Shown here piece by piece: positions 1 to 5,671 of a DNA stretch of 5,671 nt. Each line of letters starts with the position of its first letter. Position 1 is the first letter of the stretch. The position numbers and the translations under genes were made by a program. This DNA is from Akkermansiaceae bacterium (GTDB lineage: Bacteria; Verrucomicrobiota; Verrucomicrobiia; Verrucomicrobiales; Akkermansiaceae): assembly GCA_023301545.1 (NCBI GenBank), contig JALZUI010000008.1:1-5671 (forward strand), in the 5' to 3' direction. Under the pieces are notes generated by a model, which did no database searches, had not been told where the DNA came from, and saw nothing but the letters and a program-made list of their open reading frames with translations.

Positions 1-28
1 ATTCTCTCTGACAAATCCCATTTTCGTA

Positions 29-60
29 TTGCGCTCTCTGTTCTCGCTCCTCTATATGAT
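29..60 (+). promoter_or_regulatory. Possible weak promoter for gatCA
   Basis: A TTGCGC (29-34) lies 18 bases upstream of TATATG (53-58), and an overlapping TATGAT (55-60) is a five-of-six match to the sigma-70 -10 box. The -35 match is poor (three of six). Transcription from this box would begin near 65-68, almost on the preferred gatC start codon, so the message would have little or no leader. Because the window begins just upstream, read-through from a preceding gene cannot be excluded. This is a motif match only. Confidence 0.25.
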
Positions 61-67
61 TGTTATT

Positions 68-355
68 GTGAGTGACCAGTTAGATATATCCAAAGTTGCG
101 CGCCTGGCGCGGCTAAAATTAACGGAAGAGGAGGCGAAGGAATTTACTCCGCAGCTCGAAACAATTCTCTCTTACATCGATACGCTTAATGAGCTTGATG
201 TTGAAGGCGTTGAGCCTAGCTCCCATGCCAAGCCCGTTTTTGCGGTTCCTCGGTCAGATGTTCCGGGTACGAGCCTACCAGCAGCTAAGCTTGAGCAAAA
301 CGCCCCTTCTTTTGCCCAAGAGCAAATCCGCGTTCCTCGTGTCGTTGAATCCTAA
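68..355 (+). CDS. gatC: Asp-tRNA(Asn)/Glu-tRNA(Gln) amidotransferase subunit C (GatC)
   Basis: GatC is the small structural subunit of the cytoplasmic GatCAB amidotransferase. It wraps between GatA and GatB and stabilises the complex that converts Glu-tRNA(Gln) and Asp-tRNA(Asn) to Gln-tRNA and Asn-tRNA. The 95-residue product shows the family pattern: an N-terminal helix VARLARLKLTEEE (residues 10-22), a second helix with LETILSYIDTLNELD (30-44), the conserved GVEP turn followed by SSH (47-53), and a C-terminal R-S-D motif equivalent to the usual LRxD. I chose the GTG at 68 because it gives the typical S-x-x-x-D-I start and the usual family length of about 95. ATG at 56 (99 aa) is a real alternative. 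TTG at 29 would add an improbable hydrophobic leader. None of these starts has a clear Shine-Dalgarno sequence. gatA begins 14 bases after the stop, so the two are surely cotranscribed. The identity is secure; only the start is uncertain. Confidence 0.93.
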   Translation: MSDQLDISKVARLARLKLTEEEAKEFTPQLETILSYIDTLNELDVEGVEPSSHAKPVFAVPRSDVPGTSLPAAKLEQNAPSFAQEQIRVPRVVES

Positions 356-369
356 ACACAATTTTTCTG

Positions 370-1797
370 ATGTTACATACCAAAACAATTTCTGAACTAA
401 AGGCAGGGTACGCCAGTGGCGAATTTACTCCTAGCGATGTAATTAATTCACTAGAAGAAGCGATTTCAAAAGGGGACGACAAGGTCGGCGCCTTTCTTTC
501 GCGTGATCTAGAGTCTGCGCTGGCTCGTGCAGAGCAGGCCGATTTGTCATTACCGCTCGGAGGCATTCCGATCGCAATTAAGGATAATATTAATGTGGAA
601 GGTGAGCCCTGTACCTGTGCTTCTAAGTTTTTAGAGGGAAGCTACACGGCTCCTTATAACGCCACGGTAATCAATAAGCTGATCGAGGCGGGTGCAATTC
701 CGTTTGGCCGCGCTAACCTTGATGAGTTTGCCATGGGTTCGGCTACGGAAAACTCAGCCTTACAAGTGACTCGTAACCCACGTGACCTTGATCGTGTGCC
801 AGGAGGTTCTTCCGGTGGTTCCGCTGCTTGTGTCGCTGCCGACTTTGCAATTTCCGCGTTAGGTTCTGATACCGGAGGATCGATCCGCCAACCCGCTTCG
901 CACTGTGGTGTGGTAGGGTTTAAGCCGTCATACGGACGAGTTTCTCGCTATGGTTTAGTGGCCTTTGCCTCTTCCTTAGATCAAATTGGTCCTATTACCA
1001 AATCAGTGACGGATGCGGCTATAATGACAAATGCTCTATCTGGGCATGATCCGCTAGATTCTACTTCGTTAGAGGCTCCCGAAATCGATTTCACCGCAGG
1101 CCTAGATGATGGAGTGAAAGGGAAAAAGATAGGAGTTCCAATGGAGTACCTCAGTGGTGAAATTCACCCTGATGTGAAAGCGAATGTCGAAAAGGCGATC
1201 AAAACTCTAGAAGAGGCCGGGGCTGAGATTGTGGAGGTTTCTCTACCGCATACGAAGTACTGTGTTCCCACATACTATATCCTCGCTCCTGCTGAGGCAT
1301 CCTCTAATCTTTCTCGTTTTGACGGGGTGCGCTACGGGACGCGCTCACAGGACGTGACCGACGTACACTCGATGTACGAAAATAGCCGAGTGGAGGGGTT
1401 TGGCCCAGAGGTTAAGCGCCGAATTTTACTAGGAACTTACGTACTGAGTTCAGGGTATTACGACGCGTATTACCTAAAGGCGCAAAAGGTTCGAACGCTT
1501 ATTAAGCAGGACTTCCAAGAGGTCTTTACGAAGGTGGATGCACTCATTGCTCCTGTGGCACCAGAGCCTGCTCGTAAGATTTGTGCTGAGGAGGCAGAAG
1601 ACCCTCTTAAGGAATATCTCGCGGACATCTTTACCATTGGTGCGAACCTGGCTGGGATTCCGGCAATCAGTGTCCCATGCGGAACAGCTTCAGTGGACGG
1701 AAAAGACCTTCCTGTAGGGCTTCAAATCCTAGGCCCTCACATGGGGGATCAAGTAGTGCTCCAAGTAGCACGTGCTTGGGAGATGCTCCAAGGGTAA
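370..1797 (+). CDS. gatA: Asp-tRNA(Asn)/Glu-tRNA(Gln) amidotransferase subunit A (GatA)
   Basis: GatA is the glutaminase subunit of GatCAB. It hydrolyses glutamine and releases ammonia, which is channelled to GatB for amidation of the misacylated tRNA. The 475-residue protein is full length for the family and carries the whole amidase-signature fold. The catalytic Lys71 sits in GIPIAIKDN, the cis-Ser147 in the glycine/serine loop GGSSGGSAA (145-153), and the nucleophile Ser171 in GSDTGGSIRQP (165-175). The Ser-Ser spacing of 24 is standard for the family. Other GatA hallmarks are FDGVRYGTRS (317-326), EVKRRILLGTYVLSSGYYDAYY (347-368), with arginines likely to bind the amide donor, and DIFTIGANLAGIPAISVP (419-436). 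ATG at 370 is the only sensible start, since an in-frame stop lies at 346-348. No Shine-Dalgarno is seen before it, so translation may be coupled to gatC across the 14-base gap. The usual PT-rich loop reads APVAPEPAR here. A strong terminator follows 20 bases after the stop. Confidence 0.98.
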   Translation: MLHTKTISELKAGYASGEFTPSDVINSLEEAISKGDDKVGAFLSRDLESALARAEQADLSLPLGGIPIAIKDNINVEGEPCTCASKFLEGSYTAPYNATVINKLIEAGAIPFGRANLDEFAMGSATENSALQVTRNPRDLDRVPGGSSGGSAACVAADFAISALGSDTGGSIRQPASHCGVVGFKPSYGRVSRYGLVAFASSLDQIGPITKSVTDAAIMTNALSGHDPLDSTSLEAPEIDFTAGLDDGVKGKKIGVPMEYLSGEIHPDVKANVEKAIKTLEEAGAEIVEVSLPHTKYCVPTYYILAPAEASSNLSRFDGVRYGTRSQDVTDVHSMYENSRVEGFGPEVKRRILLGTYVLSSGYYDAYYLKAQKVRTLIKQDFQEVFTKVDALIAPVAPEPARKICAEEAEDPLKEYLADIFTIGANLAGIPAISVPCGTASVDGKDLPVGLQILGPHMGDQVVLQVARAWEMLQG

Positions 1798-1817
1798 GTT
1801 AACCCTAGTATATTAAG

Positions 1818-1849
1818 AAAGCCGCTCAGAGTTATGAGCGGCTTTTTTT
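1818..1849 (+). terminator. Intrinsic terminator of gatCA
   Basis: A perfect 11-bp inverted repeat, AAAGCCGCTCA (1818-1828) and TGAGCGGCTTT (1835-1845), encloses a six-base loop (GAGTTA). It runs directly into seven T residues (1843-1849). The GC-rich stem core plus T tract, 20 bases after the gatA stop and before the next start, is a classic Rho-independent terminator. It separates gatCA from the downstream HAD gene. There is only a short A run on the other side, so strong bidirectional action is not expected. Confidence 0.93.
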
Positions 1850-1871
1850 GTGTAAGAAAAGCTCGTAGAAT
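1845..1871 (+). promoter_or_regulatory. Possible promoter for the HAD hydrolase gene
   Basis: TAGAAT (1866-1871) matches the -10 consensus at five of six positions and lies 28 bases before the HAD start codon. The nearest -35-like element is TTTTTG (1845-1850), with a short 15-base spacer and a poor match, and it overlaps the T tract of the terminator. A promoter is expected here because the terminator isolates this gene from gatCA, but the specific boxes are weakly supported. Confidence 0.25.
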
Positions 1872-1899
1872 AGGCGCTTTATAGCTCAGGCTAGAATCT

Positions 1900-2538
1900 A
1901 TGAAGAGGGCGCTTATTTTTGATATTGATGGTACGTTGATTGATAGTTTTAAGGCCGCGGGTGATACGTATCGAAATGCGATTTTGTCAGTCCTGCCAGA
2001 AGCGCAGATTAAGCCTCACTGGGCGGATTACCAACATGTGACCGATACAGGGATCTTTAAGGAGGTTGTTGCTGATCTAGGTCTGCCTAATGGAGAATTA
2101 GTGGACCGAATGAAGCGTGAATTTATGGAGCGCTTACAGGCTTCTGTTGAGACGAACCCGTACCATGAAATCGCTGGAGGAAAGGCCTTCTTGAAGACTT
2201 GTCAGGCTCGAGGTCTAGTTGGGATCGCGACTGGTTGTTGGCGAGAGGCAGGGGAGGTGAAGTTGAGCTCAGCAGGTTATGACCTTACGGATCTCTATCT
2301 CTCTTCGGCTAATGAATTCGATTCGCGCGATGAAATTCTGGAAAACTGCCGTCTGCATCTACAGGCAGACAAAGTTATTTATTTTGGTGATGCTCTCTGG
2401 GATTTGCAAACTACAAATAAGCTTGGATGGGATTTGATCGGCATAGGAGAAAAGCTAAAAGGTCAATGTAAACATTGGTTTGCAGACTATTCTGACGCTG
2501 AATCGATCTTCGCCAAGATTAATGAACTTGAAGCCTGA
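1900..2538 (+). CDS. HAD-superfamily hydrolase, phosphoglycolate-phosphatase-like
   Basis: This is a complete 212-residue cytoplasmic protein of the haloacid dehalogenase superfamily, most likely a Mg2+-dependent phosphatase acting on a small phosphorylated metabolite. Motif I is FDIDGTLID (7-15), with nucleophile Asp8 and acid/base Asp10. Motif II is the Thr of IATG (Thr111), the motif III lysine is probably Lys121 in REAGEVKL, and motif IV is FGDALWD (162-168), with Asp164 and Asp168 to bind Mg2+. Residues 15-90 are helical in character and form a C1-type cap, as in phosphoglycolate phosphatase and beta-phosphoglucomutase relatives. The T-G-x-W-R sequence after motif II, and the lack of the KPxP motif usual in GmhB/Gph-like enzymes, suggest a separate subgroup whose substrate I cannot name. 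ATG at 1900 is favoured because a stop lies at 1882-1884 in frame and AGG (1888-1890) gives a weak ribosome site nine bases upstream. The gene follows the gatCA terminator, and no terminator separates it from the TamB-like gene. Confidence 0.93.
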   Translation: MKRALIFDIDGTLIDSFKAAGDTYRNAILSVLPEAQIKPHWADYQHVTDTGIFKEVVADLGLPNGELVDRMKREFMERLQASVETNPYHEIAGGKAFLKTCQARGLVGIATGCWREAGEVKLSSAGYDLTDLYLSSANEFDSRDEILENCRLHLQADKVIYFGDALWDLQTTNKLGWDLIGIGEKLKGQCKHWFADYSDAESIFAKINELEA

Positions 2539-2646
2539 GAGAGCCTGGAGGTAAGTCGAGAATATAAGTCAGAGCTTGAATAAGAAAAAATCATAAAAAC
2601 AAACCTTTTATTTAAGGCTTAAACGTTTAGTAAACTAGGTAAGTTA
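2539..2646. other. AT-rich intergenic gap with TAAAC/GTTTA palindromes
   Basis: This 108-base gap has no credible coding frame and no stem followed by a T run, so transcription from the HAD gene may continue through it. It holds an A-rich stretch (2582-2603). It also holds the overlapping palindromes TAAACGTTTA (2620-2629) and GTTTAGTAAAC (2625-2635), immediately before the AGG ribosome site (2637-2639) of the next gene. TATAAG (2563-2568) resembles a -10 box but has no matching -35 at the proper distance. An operator or local promoter role is possible but unproven. Confidence 0.4.
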
Positions 2647-5600
2647 ATGCCTGAAGAAGCTCCGGACATAGTCGAAAAAAAGAAGCCCCGTAAAAAGCGG
2701 AAGTTTCTTCGTTTCGTTTTGTTCTCGCTGCTATTTCTAATGATTTTGTTAGTGGTGGGCGCGTTTTTACTTAATGGCTCACTAGGCCGTTATCTACTCA
2801 AGGATCAGGCTCAAAAACACGCTCAAAAAATAGGCCTGACAGGGGGCTTTACTGTTGGAGGGACATTACTTACTGGGCACACGCTTTCTGATGTAGATTT
2901 TACAGGGACAGGTGGGATCCAGACTCTCAAGGTCGATGAATTTGCACTCTGCTACGATTTTCGGGGGCTGCTGAATAAAGAGATTCAATCGGTGGAGCTG
3001 AGCGGGGTACAAGCTAAACTAGATTTATCCAAATTCCCTAAGTCGGAAAAAGAAGATGATGATACGCCGTTCGACCTACAGGGGTTAATGGCTACGATTC
3101 GCCCTTGGGTGGTGATGCCTAAAATTGGGCTTGAAGATGTTGATCTGGAACTCGTTAAAAATGATGCGCCTTTTCTCGCGTTTCAATGGGACTCTTTTAA
3201 CCACGAGACGGGGAGCGATGAGTTTTACCTTCAGGGCTTCGCTGCTCAAAATGCTAAAAATTACGATACCAGTCCTCAGGACGTGACACTTACCTGGAAT
3301 GAAAATGGAGCTGAAATTGATCGTCTAGAAGTCATTCCGGGCTTAGCCGTGCAGGATGCGGCTGTTGATTGGGAAAAGGCGTTTAATGGTGGTGGGATAG
3401 TAGAGATTGGAGAATCTACTCTGAAGGCCTCTATAGATAAATCGCTTTCGCTAGAGCTTATCCGAGGACGCTTGGCTACCAAGGCCGTAGAAGAGTCGAT
3501 CGGTATAGAGCTACCCGTACAGGGGAGTGTAGATGCACTGAATGTTTTTGTGTCAGATTGGAAGGCCCGCGTGCCGGATTGGGACCTTTCCGCGGATCTT
3601 CATATCGTAGAGCTGAAGTACGGGGAGCATAAGCTGACGGATGCCAAGGTTGTCGCGGAACAAAAAGAAGCCGCTTATAAGCTTTCTGTCGATGGTTCTT
3701 ACGAGGACACCCCAGCAGTAATCACAGCACAAGGGCAATGGACGAATTCAACGTCTCCACAGTGGTGGGGGGGGATTGATCTGGATTACACCATAAAGCT
3801 TCCTAAGGTGGGGGATCTCCCCCAGAAATGGTTGAAAGAAACGTATGAATTAGATTACACCCAGACCAGCGTTGATCTAGTAGGCCAGTTTGAGCTTGCT
3901 GAAGGGGCGCTTTCTCTGGTGACGTCCAAGGGCACGATCAAACAACTGGAAGCTCAAGGCGTGAAAATGCCGACATTGCATTTAGATGCTGGGTTTGAAG
4001 ATAGTTTGATTCAAGCTAAGGTGGATTTAGGAGGGCTAGATGCGCCCCAGCTCGCTTTTGAAGCTGCGTATCAGCTCGAGGATAAGGAGTATGAAGGCGC
4101 TCTTAAAATCGAGCAGGCGGAGGCGGAGTGGGTAAACGCTCTCATTAAATACAGTAAGCAAGATCTGGAAGTAAAGGATCCCGTTTCTCTGGAGTGGCGA
4201 GGGAAAGGGGCTGTCACTAATGAAAAACAAAAAGGTTTTCTACAAGTTGATCAATTAGCCTTGAAGTACGGTAAGGTGCCTGAGCTGTCAGTCTCTACTA
4301 AGATGGCTTATGATTTCCCCCAGTCAATTTCAGTCGCTCGCTTAGCTGTCGATGAAGGGGAGTGGAGTGCTAAGACGAGTCTTGAGTGGGACGGGACGTA
4401 CGTTAAGGTGCCTTCCTTTACTGTTAATAACGGAGAAGAGGAAATCGCGAAACTACACGGTTCAGTCCCTTATAACCTAGATATCAAATCACTTGAGAGC
4501 TTTTTAGCTGGGGAAGAAAATCTAGATTTAACTGTGCAAGCAAAACCTGTAGCCTTTGAGAAAATTAGGGAATGGACAGGAGCCGCAATCCCGGAGGAAA
4601 TCACAGGGGAGGTCGAGGCTAATCTGGTGATTTCAGGGTCGCCCTCACAACCGCGATTAGATGGGGTCGCTAATCTGCTAGGGGTAGAGGGTTTAGATCT
4701 TGATGATGAGCTAAATGTGAATCTATTCTTAGCTTCTAAGGAAGATAAAATAGGGGTTGTTGTAAATGCACAGGAAGGAGAAACTAATCGGTTCAGTATC
4801 AATAGCTCTCTCCCATTCACTCCTCTGAAATGGATCGAGTCGCCGGCAAAAGTCGTCGAAGAAATCAAAGCGAGCCCGCTGCAAGCCAATCTGGATGTTA
4901 AGAGTTTTCCTGTTGCCCAACTCGCTAAATACGTTCCTCAATTAGAATCGATTGAGGGGGTGGTGACTTCCAAGGGAGGCTTTAGTGGATCGATCAACGA
5001 ACCTAAATATTCGCTCTCAGTTTCAGCAGAGGTTCCTCTGATCGAGTTGAAAGGCGAAGGAATTGGGGATATTAAAGATGTCGTTCTAAATTCGGTAATT
5101 TCAGAAGATCATGTGATTTCGAATGAGCTATCGGCCGTTATTAATGGAGGGCGGTTTACCATTAGTGGGGATGTAGATATTAAGGAGCCTACAAACCCGA
5201 TCTTTGATCTTACTTTTCTGTGTAAGTATGGTTTGATTTATCGTGACGACCTACTTTCGACACGTACGAATGCCGCTTTGAATTTAACTGGGACGCTGGA
5301 AAATGCGAAAATTTCAGGTTCTCTCAGCGCAGTGGAGTCACTGGTTTATAAAGATTTAGAACTCATCCCGATAGGAGTTCCGTCTTCAGCGGTTGCGAAG
5401 GTGAACCTTCCTAGTGTCTCGTCAAAAAAATCGCGTACCTTACCTATCCCTGAGCCTTTTGGAAACTGGACTCTTGATGTGAACGTAAGCACCGAGGATC
5501 CAATTTTGATTCGTGGCAATCTAGCTTCGGGGAATATTGATGGGTCTATGCAGGTGAGAGGAACTCTTAAGGAGCCTGCTCCAAATGGCGTGTTTAAGAT

Positions 5601-5671
5601 TAATAATACGAAGGCCATTTTGCCCTTTAGTACTCTACATGTTGACGGCGGAGAAATTATTTTCACTACTC
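2647..5671 (+). CDS. TamB-like translocation/assembly protein, 3' end beyond window
   Basis: This very long open frame has 1008 codons without a stop and is cut off by the window edge. An acidic head is followed by a basic cluster, KKKPRKKRK (residues 11-19), and one hydrophobic segment (about 23-42). This predicts a signal anchor in the inner membrane with the rest in the periplasm. Residues 62-127 (GFTVGG..., then L-x-D-V-x-F, YDFRGLLNKEIQSVELSG) match the beta-groove start of AsmA/TamB proteins. The long middle is made of alternating hydrophobic beta strands. From about 940 it carries the TamB-domain pattern: DPILIRGNLASGNIDG, RGTLKEPAPNGVFKI, then the typical LHVDGGEIIF (997-1006). TamB proteins bridge the two membranes and are implicated in outer-membrane protein assembly and phospholipid transport. 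ATG at 2647 is supported by AGG seven bases upstream (2637-2639) and an in-frame stop at 2620-2622. Only two cysteines (102, 859) are present. By comparison with TamB proteins, perhaps 150-250 residues are missing. A general AsmA-like protein is the alternative. Confidence 0.88.
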   Translation, partial: MPEEAPDIVEKKKPRKKRKFLRFVLFSLLFLMILLVVGAFLLNGSLGRYLLKDQAQKHAQKIGLTGGFTVGGTLLTGHTLSDVDFTGTGGIQTLKVDEFALCYDFRGLLNKEIQSVELSGVQAKLDLSKFPKSEKEDDDTPFDLQGLMATIRPWVVMPKIGLEDVDLELVKNDAPFLAFQWDSFNHETGSDEFYLQGFAAQNAKNYDTSPQDVTLTWNENGAEIDRLEVIPGLAVQDAAVDWEKAFNGGGIVEIGESTLKASIDKSLSLELIRGRLATKAVEESIGIELPVQGSVDALNVFVSDWKARVPDWDLSADLHIVELKYGEHKLTDAKVVAEQKEAAYKLSVDGSYEDTPAVITAQGQWTNSTSPQWWGGIDLDYTIKLPKVGDLPQKWLKETYELDYTQTSVDLVGQFELAEGALSLVTSKGTIKQLEAQGVKMPTLHLDAGFEDSLIQAKVDLGGLDAPQLAFEAAYQLEDKEYEGALKIEQAEAEWVNALIKYSKQDLEVKDPVSLEWRGKGAVTNEKQKGFLQVDQLALKYGKVPELSVSTKMAYDFPQSISVARLAVDEGEWSAKTSLEWDGTYVKVPSFTVNNGEEEIAKLHGSVPYNLDIKSLESFLAGEENLDLTVQAKPVAFEKIREWTGAAIPEEITGEVEANLVISGSPSQPRLDGVANLLGVEGLDLDDELNVNLFLASKEDKIGVVVNAQEGETNRFSINSSLPFTPLKWIESPAKVVEEIKASPLQANLDVKSFPVAQLAKYVPQLESIEGVVTSKGGFSGSINEPKYSLSVSAEVPLIELKGEGIGDIKDVVLNSVISEDHVISNELSAVINGGRFTISGDVDIKEPTNPIFDLTFLCKYGLIYRDDLLSTRTNAALNLTGTLENAKISGSLSAVESLVYKDLELIPIGVPSSAVAKVNLPSVSSKKSRTLPIPEPFGNWTLDVNVSTEDPILIRGNLASGNIDGSMQVRGTLKEPAPNGVFKINNTKAILPFSTLHVDGGEIIFTT

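Noticed and set aside
1..21. A minus-strand ATG (complement of 19-21) with a few open codons running off the window edge
   Set aside because: Only about seven codons are visible, with no clear ribosome site, so a divergent gene cannot be supported.
189..395. + strand open frame overlapping gatC and the start of gatA
   Set aside because: It is out of frame with two securely identified genes and has no family features.
2547..2552. Strong GGAGGT Shine-Dalgarno-like sequence after the HAD stop
   Set aside because: No ATG or GTG lies at a usable distance. The nearest TTG (2576) is 23 bases away and opens only six codons, so there is no supported small gene.
2604..2617. CCTT...AAGG hairpin in the gap before the TamB-like gene, as a terminator
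   Set aside because: The stem is only four base pairs and no T tract follows, so it does not qualify.
3276..3482. Minus-strand open frame opposite the TamB-like gene
   Set aside because: It lies wholly inside a much longer coherent gene, its translation is Ser/Pro-rich low-information sequence, and no family motif is visible.
4470..4889. Minus-strand open frame of 139 codons
   Set aside because: It is the antisense shadow of the TamB-like gene. Its Ser/Thr-rich composition mirrors acidic Glu/Asp codons on the + strand, and it has no recognisable domain.
5346..5666. Minus-strand open frame of 106 codons near the right edge
   Set aside because: It is antisense to the conserved TamB-domain region and has no motif or ribosome site to support it.

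Overview
This is ordinary bacterial chromosome with genes packed on the + strand and roughly balanced base composition. No mobile element, CRISPR array, tRNA or rRNA is visible. The TamB/AsmA-like envelope protein points to a diderm bacterium. The GatCA amidotransferase subunits point to one that makes Asn-tRNA and/or Gln-tRNA by the indirect pathway. The protein style and gene order suggest Verrucomicrobiota (Opitutae-like), but that is an impression without any database search.

Layout: (1) 1-67 is a short leader with a possible weak promoter. (2) 68-355 gatC and 370-1797 gatA are separated by 14 bases and form one translational unit for the Glu-tRNA(Gln)/Asp-tRNA(Asn) amidotransferase. gatB, the kinase/tRNA-binding subunit, is not in the window. 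(3) 1818-1849 is a textbook intrinsic terminator that closes the gatCA unit. (4) 1900-2538 encodes a complete HAD-superfamily phosphatase-like hydrolase with all four catalytic motifs. (5) 2539-2646 is an AT-rich gap with no convincing terminator and a small cluster of TAAAC/GTTTA palindromes. (6) 2647 to the window edge is a very long open frame (1008 codons visible, no stop). It encodes an inner-membrane-anchored, periplasm-spanning TamB-like protein cut off inside its C-terminal TamB domain.

Functionally, gatCA serves translation fidelity, the HAD enzyme is a small-molecule phosphatase of unknown substrate, and the TamB-like protein most likely serves outer-membrane assembly or lipid transport. 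The last two may share a transcript because no terminator separates them, but nothing in the sequence links their jobs. I saw no evidence of a previously undescribed system. The points worth a second look are modest: apparently Shine-Dalgarno-less starts for gatC and gatA, an 8-G tract inside the TamB-like gene, the palindromes before it, and a recurrent Gly-centred motif in the TamB-like protein.
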